This document shows positions 29,741 to 39,838 of a DNA stretch of 64,000 nt, one piece after another. The stretch's first letter is position 1, and each line of letters starts with the position of its first letter. The position numbers and the translations under genes were made by a program. This stretch comes from Rhipicephalus microplus (lineage: Eukaryota; Arthropoda; Arachnida; Ixodida; Ixodidae): the NCBI RefSeq assembly GCF_043290135.1, contig NC_134700.1:161520053-161584052 (forward strand). Reading direction: 5' to 3'. The notes under the pieces are model-generated. The model was given only the letters and a program-made list of their open reading frames with translations. It was not told where the DNA came from and did not search any database.

Positions 29741-31830
29741 TGACTATGTCCACTGCAGGACAAAGGCTTCTCCCATGTTCCGCCAGTTAACCCAATCCTG
29801 TGCTTGCTGCTGCCAATTTATACCCGCAAACTTCTTACTCTCATCTGCCCACCTAACCTTCTGTCTCCCCCTAACCCACTTCCCTTCGCTGGGAATCCAG
29901 TCAGTAACCCTTAATGACCAGCGGTTATCCTGTCTACGCGCTACATGCCCTGCCCATGTCCATTTCTTCTTCTTGATTTCAGCTATGATATCCTTAAACC
30001 CCGTTTGTTCCCTAATCCACTCTGCTCTCTTCTTGTCTCTTAAGGTTACACCTACCATTTTTCTTTCCATTGCTCGCTGCGTCGTCCTCAATTTAAGCTG
30101 AACCCTCTTTGTAAGTCTCCAGGTTTCTGCTCCGTAGCTAAGTACCGGCAAGATACAGCTGTTATATACCTTCCTCTTGAGAGATAGTGGCAATCTACCT
30201 GTCATAATTTGAGAGTGCTTGCCGAATGTGCTCCACCCCATTCTTATTCTTCTAGTTACTTCAATCTCGTGGTTCGGCTCTGCGGTTATTACCTGCCCTA
30301 AGTAGACATAGTCTTTTACAACTTCAAGTGCACTATTACCTATCTCGAAACGCTGCTCCTTGCCGAGGTTGTTGTACATTACTTTCGTTTTCTGCAGATT
30401 AATTTTAAGACCCACCTTTCTGCTCTCCTTGTCTAACTCCGTAATCATGAGTTGCAATTCGTCCCCCGAGTTACTCAGCAATGCAATGTCATTGGCGAAG
30501 CGCAGGTTAATAAGGTATTCTCCATTGACTCTTATCCCTAACTGTTTCCATTCTAGGCTTCTGAAAATCTCCTCTAAGCACGCGGTAAATAGCATTGGGG
30601 AAATTGTGTCCCCCTGCCTTACACCCTTCTTGATTGGAATTCTGTTGTTTTCTTTATGAAGCACCATGGTAGCAGTTGATCCCCTGTAGATTTCTTCCAG
30701 AATGTTTATATATACTTCATCTACGCCTTGATTCCGCAGTGTTTCATGACGGCTGATATTTCTACTGAATCAAACGCCTTCTCGTAATCTATGAAGGCTA
30801 TGTATAGTGGTTGGTTATACTCTGAGCCTTTCTCTATTACCTGATTGATAGTATGAATGTGGTCAATTGTTGAGTAGCCTGTTCGAAATCCTGCTTGTTC
30901 CTTTGGTTGATTGAATTCTAATGTTTTCTTTACTCTGTTAGCAATTACCTTTGTAAATAGCTTGTATACTACAGAGAGGAAGCTGATCGGCCTGTAATTC
31001 TTCAAGTCCTTGTCATCTCCTTTCTTATGTATTAAGATGATGTTAGCGTTTTTCCAAGACTCTGGTACTCTTCCCGCCAGGAGACACCTCGTAAACAGGG
31101 TGGCTAGTTTTTCTAACACAATCTGTCCTCCATCTTTCAGCAGATCTGATGTTACCTGATCCTCACCAGCAGCTTTGCCCCTTTGCATGCTCTCCAAAGC
31201 TTTTCTGACTTCTTCTATCATTACTGGTGGGGTGTAATCTGGGTTACTGCTAGTTTTTATAGTATTAAGGTCGTGGTTGTCTCGGCTACTGTACAGATCT
31301 CTGTAAAACTCCTCCGCTATTTTAACTATCCTATCCATATTGGTAGTTATTTTGCCTTGTTTGTCCCTTAGTGCATACATCCGAGTTTTGCCTATCCCAA
31401 GTTTCCTCTTCAATGCTTTGACACTTTCTCCTTTTTTCAGAGCGTGTTCAATTCTCTCCATGTTATACCTTCTTACATCGCATACCTTACGTCTATTAAT
31501 CAACTTCGAAAGCTCTGCCAGTTCTGTTTTTTTGTTGTACTTGACACTTTCATGATTTGACGCTTCTTAATTAGGTTCTTCGTTTCCTGGGAAAGCTTCC
31601 CAGTGTCCTGTCTAACTACCCTGCCTCCAACTTCCACTGCACACTCCGTAATAATACTCGTCAGATTATCATTCATCGTATCTACGCTAAGGTTGGTTTC
31701 CTCACTAAGAGCCGAGTACCTGTTCTGCAGCGACACTCTGAATTCCTGTACTTTCCCTCTCAGTGCTAGCTGATTGATTGGCTTCTTGCGTATCAGTTTC
31801 TGTCGTTCCTTCTTCAAGTCTAGGCGAATT
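29741..31830 (-). pseudogene. RTE reverse transcriptase and C-terminal region
   Basis: From 31817: basic linker; MERIEHALKKGESVKALKRK, RGKAAGEDQVTSDLLKDGG, SWKNANIILIHKKGDDKDLK, NYRPISFLSVVYKLFTKVI, EQAGFRTGYSTIDHIHTINQ, YIAFIDYEKAFDSVE (motif A), GVRQGDTISPMLFTACLE (motif B), LRFANDIALLSN (motif C with FADD changed to FAND), LKINLQKTKVMYNN, YVYLGQVIT. The C-terminal part includes TWAGHVARRQDNRWSLRV and GRQKVRWADESKKF and ends AFVLQWT. Frameshifts are near 31510 and 30705. The palm is otherwise well conserved. Confidence 0.88.
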
Positions 31831-32773
31831 CAAGACCATACCATTCTATGGTCACTGCATCGTACCTTGCCAATCACTTCCACATCCTGCAAGATTCCAG
31901 AGTGTGCACTCATTATAAAGTCTATTTCGTTCTTATTTTCGCCATTAGGGCTCCTCTATGTCCACTTGCGGTATTCTCGTTTTCGGTAGAAGGTATTCAA
32001 ATCCGTAAATTATTGCGTTCTGCGAATTCTACTAGTAGCTCTCCTCTGGCGTTTCTAGTACTGATGCCATAATCTCCTACTGCCTGGTCTCCAGCCTGCT
32101 TCTTCTCTACCTTTGCATTAAAGTCGCCCATCACTATAGTATGCTGTGTTTTTACCTTACTCATGGCCGATTCCACGTCTTCATAGAAGCTTTCAACTGA
32201 AGCGTCATCATGGCTGGATGTAGGCGCATAAGCCTGCACTACCTTCATTTTGTATCTTTTATTCAGTTTAATTACGATACCTACCACCCTTTCATTAATG
32301 CTATAGTATTACTCTATGTTGCCAGCTATGTTTCTGTGAATTAGGAACCCCACTTCCAGTTCTCTTCTGTCTGCCAAGCCCCTGTAGCAAAGGACGGGCC
32401 CATTCTCTAGCACCGTATAGGCCTCATCTGTCCTCCTAACCTCACTGAGCCCTATTATATCCCATTTAACACCCTCTAGCTCCTCGAATAGTACAGCTAG
32501 ACTTCCCTCACTAAATAAGGTTCTAGCGTTAAACGTTGCCAAGTTCAGGTTCCAATGGCGGCCTGTCCGGATCCAGAGATTCTTAGCACCCTCCGCTGCG
32601 TTGCAGATCTGACCGCCGCCGTGGTCAGTTGCTTCGCAGCTGCTGGGGACTGAGGGCCGTGAGTTATTTGACGTAATCATGTGGGAGGTAGTGGCCAGAT
32701 ACTGCACCAGGGTGGCCAATCCTTCTCTGGTGAGGGAGTGCGTTCTCGGCAGTGTTTGCCGGTGAGGCCGCAC
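31831..32773 (-). pseudogene. RTE APE-type endonuclease
   Basis: The minus strand reads WNLNLATFNARTLFSEG (start block), WDIIGLSEVRRTDE (catalytic Glu), VGIVIKLNKRYKMKVVQAYA, HTIVMGDFNAKVEKKQAGD (Asp/Asn), WTWRSPNGENKNEIDFIM and RCSDHRMVWS (Asp-His). A TAA occurs after GNIE (32309), a one-base deletion near 31997 breaks the frame, and a TGA follows MVWS. It would nick the target DNA during integration. Confidence 0.85.
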
Positions 32774-32835
32774 CCCAGGCCTCTTAACGCAGTTCCATCA
32801 ACACGCGGATTTTTCTTAATCCGGTTGGGAACTGC

Positions 32836-32906
32836 GCGGTACCGGGATTTGAACCACGGACCTCTTGCATGTGAGGCGGATGCTCTAACCACTACGCCAT
32901 CACCGC
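32836..32906 (-). pseudogene. tRNA-like head of the RTE element
   Basis: 71 nt on the minus strand: 5' GCGGTGATGGCGTAGTGG (acceptor side and A box), a CCGCCTCACATGCAAG segment (CAC in the anticodon position, resembling tRNA-Val) and GTGGTTCAAATCCCGG (B box and T loop), ending GTACCGC. The acceptor ends GCGGT/ACCGC pair, but the anticodon stem has mismatches. It could act as an internal RNA polymerase III promoter for the element or for a SINE partner. It is not a functional tRNA. Confidence 0.75.
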
Positions 32907-33703
32907 AGCTTCCATCACATAACGCGGGCTAATCCAAAAACACACATAAGGCAACTCGTTAATTACCGTTTTATTCGGCTGTCCGCGATAACCCTGCGTA
33001 CGCACAATGCCAATGAACGTTAACCGTGTCCGCAGATCTATAAATAAGGCCCCCTGCAATCGTCAGTGCCGGCACGGAGCCAAGGAAGTCTCCACGTGAG
33101 CGCGACCCACAGAGGAAAGAAGGCATCTCTGAAGATGCGGACAATTTCTCGAATGCAAAACTGCCGTACGCAACGCATTCCATCTGAAGGCGAGGCAGAG
33201 AGCGGAGGCGCCGTCTCAACCTTCGCGCCGGGCCACAGAACACCTACAATGGCCGGGCGGCCGGGGTGGCCGCGGCGCCGACGTGGCGGCGAGACCCCGG
33301 CGCCCGCCTGTCCCGCTAGTGCAGTCAGAAGGCGCTAGGGGCAGTGGAACGAACGAAGCGGCCGAGCCGGATGGCATGGCAACGTCTTGGGTTCTGGCGG
33401 GTAATCATAGCGGTGGCCGTGTAGTATACTGAAGCTGTCGAGAGCGTCTCTATTTCGCGCACGTGCGTCGTAGCCTACGGAAGCGCATTTTGAGTGCTTG
33501 TAACACATTACTGAGATTATAAACAATGTGTCAGCGTCTCCTACGCGTCATGGCACACAAATGAATGTGCAGGTGCGTCGTAATTGCGCTGAGTCATTGC
33601 CTTTTTGTGTAACCTACCGACCCTTAAAGAAAGCGACACTTGTTCAGCTCGATTGTTTATTGAGTAACCTGAGTACACGTAACGCTACCTCTATGCTAAT
33701 ATT
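32907..33703. other. Unassigned sequence
   Basis: GC-rich at 33060-33420, with several overlapping frames and no motifs; 33450-33700 is AT-richer. No repeat copy noticed elsewhere in the window. Confidence 0.4.
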
Positions 33704-34375
33704 CATCATCGGCCTGACAACGTCCACTGCAGGACAAAGGCCTCTCCCATGATCCACCACTCAACTCGGTCCTGTGCTTGCTGCTGCCATTATGTACCTG
33801 CGAACTTCATAATCTCATCTGCCCACTTAACTTACTGTCTCCCCCTAACCCGTTTGCTTTCTCTGGAAATCCGGTCAGTCATGCTTAATGACCAGCTGTT
33901 ATCCTGCCTACGCGCTACATGCCCGGCCCATGTCCATTTCTTCTTCTTGATTTCAACTATGATATCCTTAACCCTGGTTTGTTCCCTGATCCACTCTGCT
34001 CTCTTCTTGACTCAAGGTTACAACTACTATTTTCCTTTCCATCGCTGTCTGCGTCATCCTCAATTTAAGCTGAACCCTCTTTGTAAGCCTCCAGGTTTCT
34101 GCTCAGTAGGTAAGTACCGGCAAGATGCAGCTGTTATATACATTCACCTTGAGGGGATAGTGACAATCCACCAGCCATGAGCTGAGAGTGCTTGCCGAAT
34201 CTTTTCCACCCCACTCTTATTCTTCCAGTTACTTCAGTCTCGTGGCTCGGCTCCGCAGGTACTACCTGTCCTAAGTAGACGTATATACCTTTTCCAACTT
34301 CAAGTGCACTGCCACCTATCTCGAAGCGCTGTTTTCTTTCGAGGTTGTTGTTCATTACTTTCGTTTTCCGCCGGT
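33704..34375 (-). mobile_element. RTE 3' fragment, minus orientation
   Basis: Parallels 29745-30395 base by base with many differences: TCCACTGCAGGACAAAGGC at the 3' end and the FRRLIL-type and GQVVPAEPSHETEVTGRI blocks (34240-34300). 5'-truncated near 34375; frames are broken. Confidence 0.82.
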
Positions 34376-34380
34376 CATTT

Positions 34381-34537
34381 TGTAGATTCCAAGAGAAGGA
34401 AAGCGGGAAAAGGGGAGACAAAGTTTGGTGGGCAGATGAGATTAGGAAGTTTGCGGGTATGAAGTGGCAACAGCAAGCAAAGGACCGAGTTGACTGGCGG
34501 AACAGGGGAGAGGCCTTTGTCCTGCTGTGATGATAAT
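34381..34537 (+). mobile_element. RTE 3' fragment, plus orientation
   Basis: The plus strand reads KVWWADEIRKFAGMKWQQQA, DRVDWRNRGEAFVLL and a stop followed by GATGATAATGAG. It is the same C-terminal region as the minus fragment beside it, so the two 3' ends point outward and share a junction at about 34376-34380. Confidence 0.82.
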
Positions 34538-34539
34538 GA

Positions 34540-35358
34540 GTATGTGAATGTAAAAGTACGTAGGTGAGTGCGCCTGAGTATGGGTAGGCGTAAGTATGAA
34601 GGGAATTCTGATGTGACTGCGGAGGTGAGTGAGGGCCTATGATCTTGAGCAGGCATAAGTATGAAGGTGAGTGAGTAATTATGAGTCTTAATTGAGGTGC
34701 ACGAAAAATTGAAGTACAAAAAGGAGACACCTGGACACGGCGCGCTGTCTCGAGCTGTCTTCCTTTTGTACTTCAATTTTTCGCGCACCCCTGTTAAAAT
34801 GAGTTGCCAACTCGCCCAGCAGTCCGTGTTTCTCTAAGAGTGTGAGTAGTCGTGAGTATGAACGTGAGCCATGAACAGTGAGTGTGAGTAGGCGTGAGTA
34901 TGAACGTGAATGACTGTGAGTAGGCGTGAGTATGAACATGAGATAGTACTCATCAGTGTGAGTAGTCGTGAGTATGAACGTGAGTGAGGGCCTATGAGTG
35001 CTAGCTGGCATCAGTATGAACATGAGTGAGTACTCACAAGTGTGAGTAGTCATGAGTATGAAATGAGTGAGTACTCATCAGTGCGAGCAGTCGCGAGTAT
35101 GAACGTGAGTGAGGGCCTAGAGCGTGAGTTGGCGTAAGTTTGAACGTGAGTGAGTATTCATGAGTGTGAGTAGGAGTGAGTATGAACGTGAGTGAGTAGT
35201 CTGAGTGTGACAAGGAGGGAGTATGAACGTTAGTAAGTGCTCATGAGTGCAAGTAGGCATGAGTATGAACTTGAGTGAAGGCCTATGAGTGGGAGTACAC
35301 GTGAGTATGAACGTGGGTGACGGTGAAGGCTCAAAAATTATGTTGAGTGAGTATGAGT
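34540..35358 (+). repeat. 41-bp TGAG-rich minisatellite, block 2
   Basis: Same unit family as 28113-28930 (GAGTATGAACGTGAGTGAGT), interrupted by hairpin element 3 at about 34690-34830. Ends at GTGAGTAGTCTC where N3 coding sequence resumes. Confidence 0.9.
34690..34830 (-). mobile_element. Hairpin element 3 in the minisatellite
   Basis: 34696-34727 (GGTGCACGAAAAATTGAAGT...) pairs with 34757-34789 (...ACTTCAATTTTTCGCGCACC). On the minus strand the head reads CTGGGCGAGTTGGCAACTCA (34819-34800). The orientation is opposite to hairpin elements 1 and 2. Flanking duplications were not resolved because the host is itself a repeat. Confidence 0.72.
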
Positions 35359-36492
35359 GAGTAGTCTCTCAAAGTGCCAACCTATGTATGTTGGAGATAA
35401 CATGTGGTGCATAATTTGTATGCAGCAGATTTCGGTGCGACATAATGGCTTCTGAGTATGCAGTATTGGGTCATGTGTTAAAAGTGTCTGCCAGTGGATG
35501 GTCTCGATGCCTTGTCAGTAGCCTCGCATGTACTCGTAGTGGTTCGTGTTGCAGATAAACACGAGCTGCGCAAGCACGTGCTTCTGCAATAGTCACCCAT
35601 GTAGAAGTGCATCGAGGTACTCCTAGGCAAATTCTTAGGGCACGCATCTGGGCTCCCTCAACTGTGCGTACAGCCGATGTGCGAGCGCGGGAGAGAACAG
35701 GAGCACTGTAGCAAAGGTATCCAATAAAAAGTACCTGGTATAGCTGCCGAAGAGATGATTTCGATGGTCCCCATTTTTTCCAATGACCTGGACAAATGAC
35801 CTGGACAAAGCTGTCTAGTTTTTTTTCTTAGCGATGAGATGTGCTTCGACCAAGACAAATCACGCTCGATGATAACTCCGAGGAACTTGTGATGAGTTAC
35901 CGAAGGTAATGTATTCCCATCGATCACTATGGGGTAGCAAGCCATGGATTTTCTCGTGAATGGCAGGGTTGCACTTTTCGTCGGTGACAGTTGCAGTCCG
36001 CATGTATTGAGGTATGCAAACGCTGTCGATACCGCACGTTGTAGTTTCTTTTGTGCTTGCAAACGTGTTAGACTCGTGGTACAAATGCAAATGTCATCTG
36101 CGTACACTGACACCGAGATTTCGCCCCCTAATTTAACAAGCTCTTTAACGAGGCCAACGAGTACGATCTTAAATAATGTTGGTCTCAGGACTCCACCTCG
36201 AGACACGCCACGATAGACGGGATGCTTATTTGTGTTACCGTCAGTAGTAGCCATGGATATAGTTCGTTCTTGAAGATAGCTGGCTATGCATGTGGCCACC
36301 AATGCCACAGTCTTCAAGAGCATTTAGAATGGCGTCAAGCAGAGCCTTGTCAAATGCACCTTTGATATCAAGAAATACTGCAGCCGTTAATCAGCGGCGC
36401 TGTTTCTGATGTTCAACAGTTGTTATCAAATCAATCACACTGTCGATTGATGACCTTCCCTACCAGAAGCCAGTATTGGCGTCTGGATATAC
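35359..36492 (-). pseudogene. N3 ORF2: reverse transcriptase and thumb
   Basis: From 36492 on the minus strand: GRSSIDSVIDL (after a stop), AVFLDIKGAFDKALLDAIL (motif A), then CIASYLQERTI, RGVSRGGVLRPTLFKIVLV (motif B, with RGG for QGG), VSVYADDICICT (intact YADD), LQLSPTKSATLPFTRKSM and KFLGVIIERDLSW. LRICLGVPRCTSTWVTIAEA and LLTRHRDHPLA follow to 35460. Stops and frameshifts are present. Closely related to N2. Confidence 0.87.
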
Positions 36493-36652
36493 TGTGGCGA
36501 AGCCTTCGTACAGTGGGGCGTCCTCTCCAGCGCCTTCTAGAGGGTCGCCCTCTTTAGGAAAAAGAAGACCAGCTCGTGCAGAGAGTCAGTACCCACATTG
36601 ACTGTCGCTGTCAAGCATCATCGACAAGTGTCCGCCAATAAACGTCTCAACA
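36493..36652 (+). repeat. Gypsy C 5' LTR
   Basis: About 160 bp from TGTGGCGAAGCC to CGTCTCAACA, with AATAAA at 36637-36642. The start resembles the 3' LTR fragment at 42742 (TGTTAGGTCGCC...TTCGTACTTGGGG), with differences. Short for an LTR; a 5' deletion is possible. Confidence 0.65.
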
Positions 36653-36655
36653 ATT

Positions 36656-36675
36656 TGGTGGAGAGTGCTGTGGCC
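36656..36675 (+). promoter_or_regulatory. Gypsy C primer binding site
   Basis: TGGTGGAGAGTGCTGTGGCC begins three bases after the LTR and opens with TGG, as expected for a tRNA 3'-CCA complement. tRNA not assigned. Confidence 0.55.
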
Positions 36676-36699
36676 TTCAAACACCTTCGTTCGCATTAG

Positions 36700-38028
36700 A
36701 TGCCTTTGGAGCTTAGATCCCGTACCGTGCCTTCTACCATGCACCAAGACGCCGCTCAGCAAACGCTTCCTCCAGCGCCGACGCCATGTTCCGGCGTCCC
36801 CCGCATCCGCGACCCTCCTGTCTTCACCGGCGCGGATGGCACCGACGTCGAGGACTGGCTCGCTATGTACGAACGCGTCATCGTCCCCAATCATTGGGAC
36901 GAGGCGGGTAAACTCGGCAACCTAGTTTTCTACCTCGCGGGTGTGGCCGGCATGTGGTACAACAACCACGCATCCGATTTCCCCACTTGGTCAGCTTTTA
37001 AAACCGCCGTCGTCGACGTGTTCGGCCGTCCTGCCGTTCGTAAGCTGCAAGCCGAACAGCGGTTACGTGAACGAGCACAGCAGACCGGTGAGTCCTTCAC
37101 AAGTTACATAGAGGACATCCTTGACTTGTGCAAGTAAGTGGACGCGAGCATGTCAGAGGCTGACAGAATTACCCATGTTCTAAAAGGCATCGCCGACGAT
37201 GCCTTCATTATGCTCCTGGCCAAGAACCCTCGCACTGTGGCAGAGATCATTACACTATGCCAAAGTTACGAGGAGCTGCGGCGGCAGCGCTCGATGACCC
37301 GTCGACCACCCTCACGTGACGCTGATCTCTCGGTCTTGTCAACACTTCCTGACCACACCACCTTGCTCGCTGAAATCAAGTCATTCGTGCGTGAGGAAGT
37401 TGCCCGCCAGGTCTCTTTACTGGCTTTTGCTTCCCCGCAACGTGCTCAACAGTCATCAAGCACACTTCTGCCTCCCCTCCGCCGAGCCATTCAGCAGGAA
37501 ATCGCGGAGGTCGTTCCTGAATACCACCAGCCGCCTCCAGTATCTACACCACTCAGTTACGGCCAAGTTGTCGCCAGGCCACCCCCACCGATTCCTGTGA
37601 CTGGCCCCCTCGGTTACACCGAAACCATCGCCAGGCCCCAGGCCTTCGGAGAAACTGTGCCGCCTACATATGCTGACGTCATCCACGTGCCCCGTGGGTC
37701 GCCTACTATGCAGTTATATCAACAGCCGGCTCGCCCATCACGTTCTGCGACATGGATGGGACCCGCGAACCGATGGCGCACTGCTGACAATCGCCCCATC
37801 TGCTTTGCTTGTGGTTGCGTCGGTCACGTAGCACGCTATTGCAATCGTGTGCAGCAACCGCAGGTCGCCTCCAATTTTCCGAGCCAATCGAGCCGCTTTT
37901 ATGACCAACCAGCACCTACGTCACCGTCGTCCCGCCCCGCTCCATCTACCCGCCGTTCACATCCTCCGCGACGTCGCGCACTGTCACCGTTGCGGCCACG
38001 TCCACTAGAGGGTGACCAGGAAAACTAG
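36700..38028 (+). pseudogene. Gypsy C gag
   Basis: Capsid-like helices: PPVFTGADGTDVEDWLAMYE, NLVFYLAGVAGMWYNNHASD, AFKTAVVDVFGRPAVRKLQA, ESFTSYIEDILDLCK. An in-frame TAA (37135-37137) then interrupts, and the same phase continues VDASMSEADRITHVLKGIAD, TVAEIITLCQSYEELRR, a Pro-rich spacer and one CCHC knuckle, CFACGCVGHVARYC. It ends at TAG 38026-38028. One stop is the only visible lesion in 443 codons. Confidence 0.88.
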
Positions 38029-38031
38029 TCG

Positions 38032-38640
38032 TCACAGTCCACGAGGCAAGGGCTGCGACGCTGTCGAACTGCGGAAGCCCTCAGGAAAGACCACCGAACG
38101 TGATAGACGTGCTTGTGGATGGTGTTCGTGCATCTGCCCTTCTAGATACTGGAGCCGCCGTATCCGTTATGGACGCAAAACTTAGCCGATTACTGCGCAA
38201 AGTGACCACGCCACTTTCCGGGCTCTCCCTCCGTACAGCCAGCGCCCAAAGCATTCACCCTACAGCGATGTGTACAGCCCGCCTCATGATTCAGGACGTG
38301 ATGTATGCCGTTGAATTCGCCATAATTCCTTCATTCTCTCACGACGTCATCCTAGGATAGGATTTTCTCTCCCGCCACGACGCCGTCATTCATTGCTCAC
38401 CAGCAGAAATAGAGTTGACGCAATTCTCTTCTTTGACGCCAGCCGACAGTCCACCTGCTGCAAGCAAGTTACTCGTCAGGGGCGACACGCAAGTGCCTGC
38501 AAACTCGTCCGCGGCGGTGTCGATCTACTGCGCAAGTCTTTCCGACACCGCTGCACTCCTCTCGCCATCTAATTGTGTTTTCACCAGAAAAAGTTTGCTG
38601 GTTCCTTTCGCGACCGTGCAAGTCACTCACGGCAGCACCA
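38032..38640 (+). pseudogene. Gypsy C protease
   Basis: This is in the -1 phase relative to gag, as is common between gag and pol. VLVDGVRASALLDTGAAVSV holds the DTG active site; SHDVILG, a TAG in place of the residue before DFL (38358-38360), then DFLSRHDAVIHCS. The frame continues to the insertion at 38641. Confidence 0.82.
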
Positions 38641-38644
38641 CTAT

Positions 38645-38646
38645 TT

Positions 38647-38681
<35 letters not shown>

Positions 38682-38682
38682 T
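38645..38682 (+). repeat. (TTTA)n tail of the Jockey/CR1-group insertion
   Basis: About nine TTTA units; on the element strand (TAAA)n, a typical short-repeat 3' end. Confidence 0.9.
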
Positions 38683-39341
38683 TCACAATACTGCCAGTCT
38701 CCAAAGAGACCATAGCAGGTGGGCACTACAGTATACGGTTACAAAGAGCACTTAACACTTTTAGGATCGTAAATTGGTAAATATTGTGTAAAAATACAAA
38801 TCAGCAACCTTGAAGCATACAATCAGCACTTATGCACACCATACACACCAAATACAAGTGAATGCTGGTTTGCATGTCACAGAAAAGCAGACATATCAAG
38901 GACGCTAAAAGACGTTATTTTCAATTCTTGATAAGAAATCGCACAATGACTGGGCATTAGTGGTGAAAGGGGTTAACGAATTCCATTCGTGGATGGCAAC
39001 TGGAAAAAAGAGTATTTAAACGCATCATTGTTACATTTATATTCTAATAGAGTATCTGTATGTTGGTGCCGGATAGCTCGTGTTTGCCAATATTCAACGT
39101 AGTTTGAGACATCTATTTTGAAATAATTATGTAGGAGTTCATAAAGAAATTTCAAACGTGCCTGCTTTGCCCGTGTTTCGTGCGTGGGAAGCCCAGAAAC
39201 AGCTAGAAGGGTAGTGGGTGAATCAGCCAGTTTAAATTTGTTATGTCTGAATCTTATGGCCTTCCTTTGTACCTTTTCTATTTTTTTATGTTAGTCACGG
39301 TATGAGGAAACTATACAGTATTTCCATATTCAAGGATTGGC

Positions 39342-39838
39342 CTAATGAATGTTTTGTAGGCTAGTAGTTTCGTCGAGGTGGGTGCCAGATGGAGCGATCT
39401 GCGAATAAAAAAATAGTTTTTGCATAGCAGAAGAAGTAACATTATCAATGTGAGCGTCCCACCTTAGATCTGATGTTATTGTTAAGCCTAGATATTTATG
39501 TCTCTGTACATTCGTGAGAGCAGCACCATTTATGTTATAGCGAAAGTTAGAGGGTTCTTTTTTGCGTATTATCGTCATGCATGCGGATTTTTTTACGTTG
39601 ATTGTCATTTGCCAATGAGAACACCATTCTGCAACGGTATTAAGAGACTTGTTGAGAGAGAGGTGATCTTGTTGATTGTTAATTTCTCGATAAATAATAC
39701 AGTCGTCTGCGAATAACTTTATTTTACTATCTATATTCGTAGTTATATCATTTAGATAAACGAGAAATAACAAGGGTCAAAGCACGGAGCCCTGGGGCAC
39801 TCCTGACGTCACTGGTATTTTTGTTCTGAACTCATCCC
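39342..39838 (-). pseudogene. Jockey/CR1-group reverse transcriptase, C-terminal half
   Basis: Open from 39773, with a TGA just before (between SGVPQGSVL and PLLF). Intact FADD box. The frame ends at 39342, and thumb-like sequence follows in other phases to 38973. Confidence 0.82.

Larger units (their letters stand above)
29706..32906 (-). mobile_element. RTE/BovB-like non-LTR retrotransposon with tRNA-like head
   Basis: Near full length. On the minus strand: tRNA-like sequence (32906-32836), leader, endonuclease (about 32620-31830), reverse transcriptase (31500-30300), a C-terminal region ending GEAFVLQWT (29744) and a (GAT)n tail (29737-29706). One ORF, no RNase H and a short-repeat tail are typical of the RTE clade. 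Lesions are few: two stops, about three frameshifts (one in an A run near 31525) and FADD changed to FAND. Confidence 0.88.
27521..36492 (-). mobile_element. N3: I-group non-LTR retrotransposon split by a minisatellite
   Basis: RT palm and thumb (36492-35360) and RNase H (28112-27521) are the two halves of one ORF2. The break falls in the connector, where N2 reads CPLWCLDQPQVRLEIPGIKK and N3 left reads NIPLWTIPKPILLL.ILGITKK, so little was lost. The inserted block is the 41-bp minisatellite plus RTE elements. The N3 5' part is cut at 36493 by Gypsy C. Confidence 0.75.
38641..39838 (-). mobile_element. Jockey/CR1-group non-LTR insertion in Gypsy C
   Basis: A (TTTA)n tail at 38645-38682 marks its 3' end on the minus strand; the 5' end is truncated within RT. 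Minus-strand frames: SGVPQGSVL, a stop, [20 protein letters not shown] (motif B), LFADDCIIYREINNQQDHLS (FADD), EWCSHWQMTINVKKSACMTI, HKYLGLTITSDLRW, and further on FLYELLHNYFKIDVS. There is no RNase H, which fits the Jockey/CR1 group. Gypsy C coding resumes at 39839. Confidence 0.85.

Noticed and set aside
32836..32906. Functional tRNA-Val gene
   Set aside because: The anticodon stem has mismatches and the sequence is fused to the RTE element, so it is tRNA-derived only.
33066..33338. Arg/Pro-rich 90-codon frame
   Set aside because: GC-driven; no repeat copy, motif or good start context.
33704..34537. Twin-priming (5' inversion) of a single RTE insertion
   Set aside because: Both inverted pieces contain the same 3'-terminal region, which a 5' inversion cannot produce.
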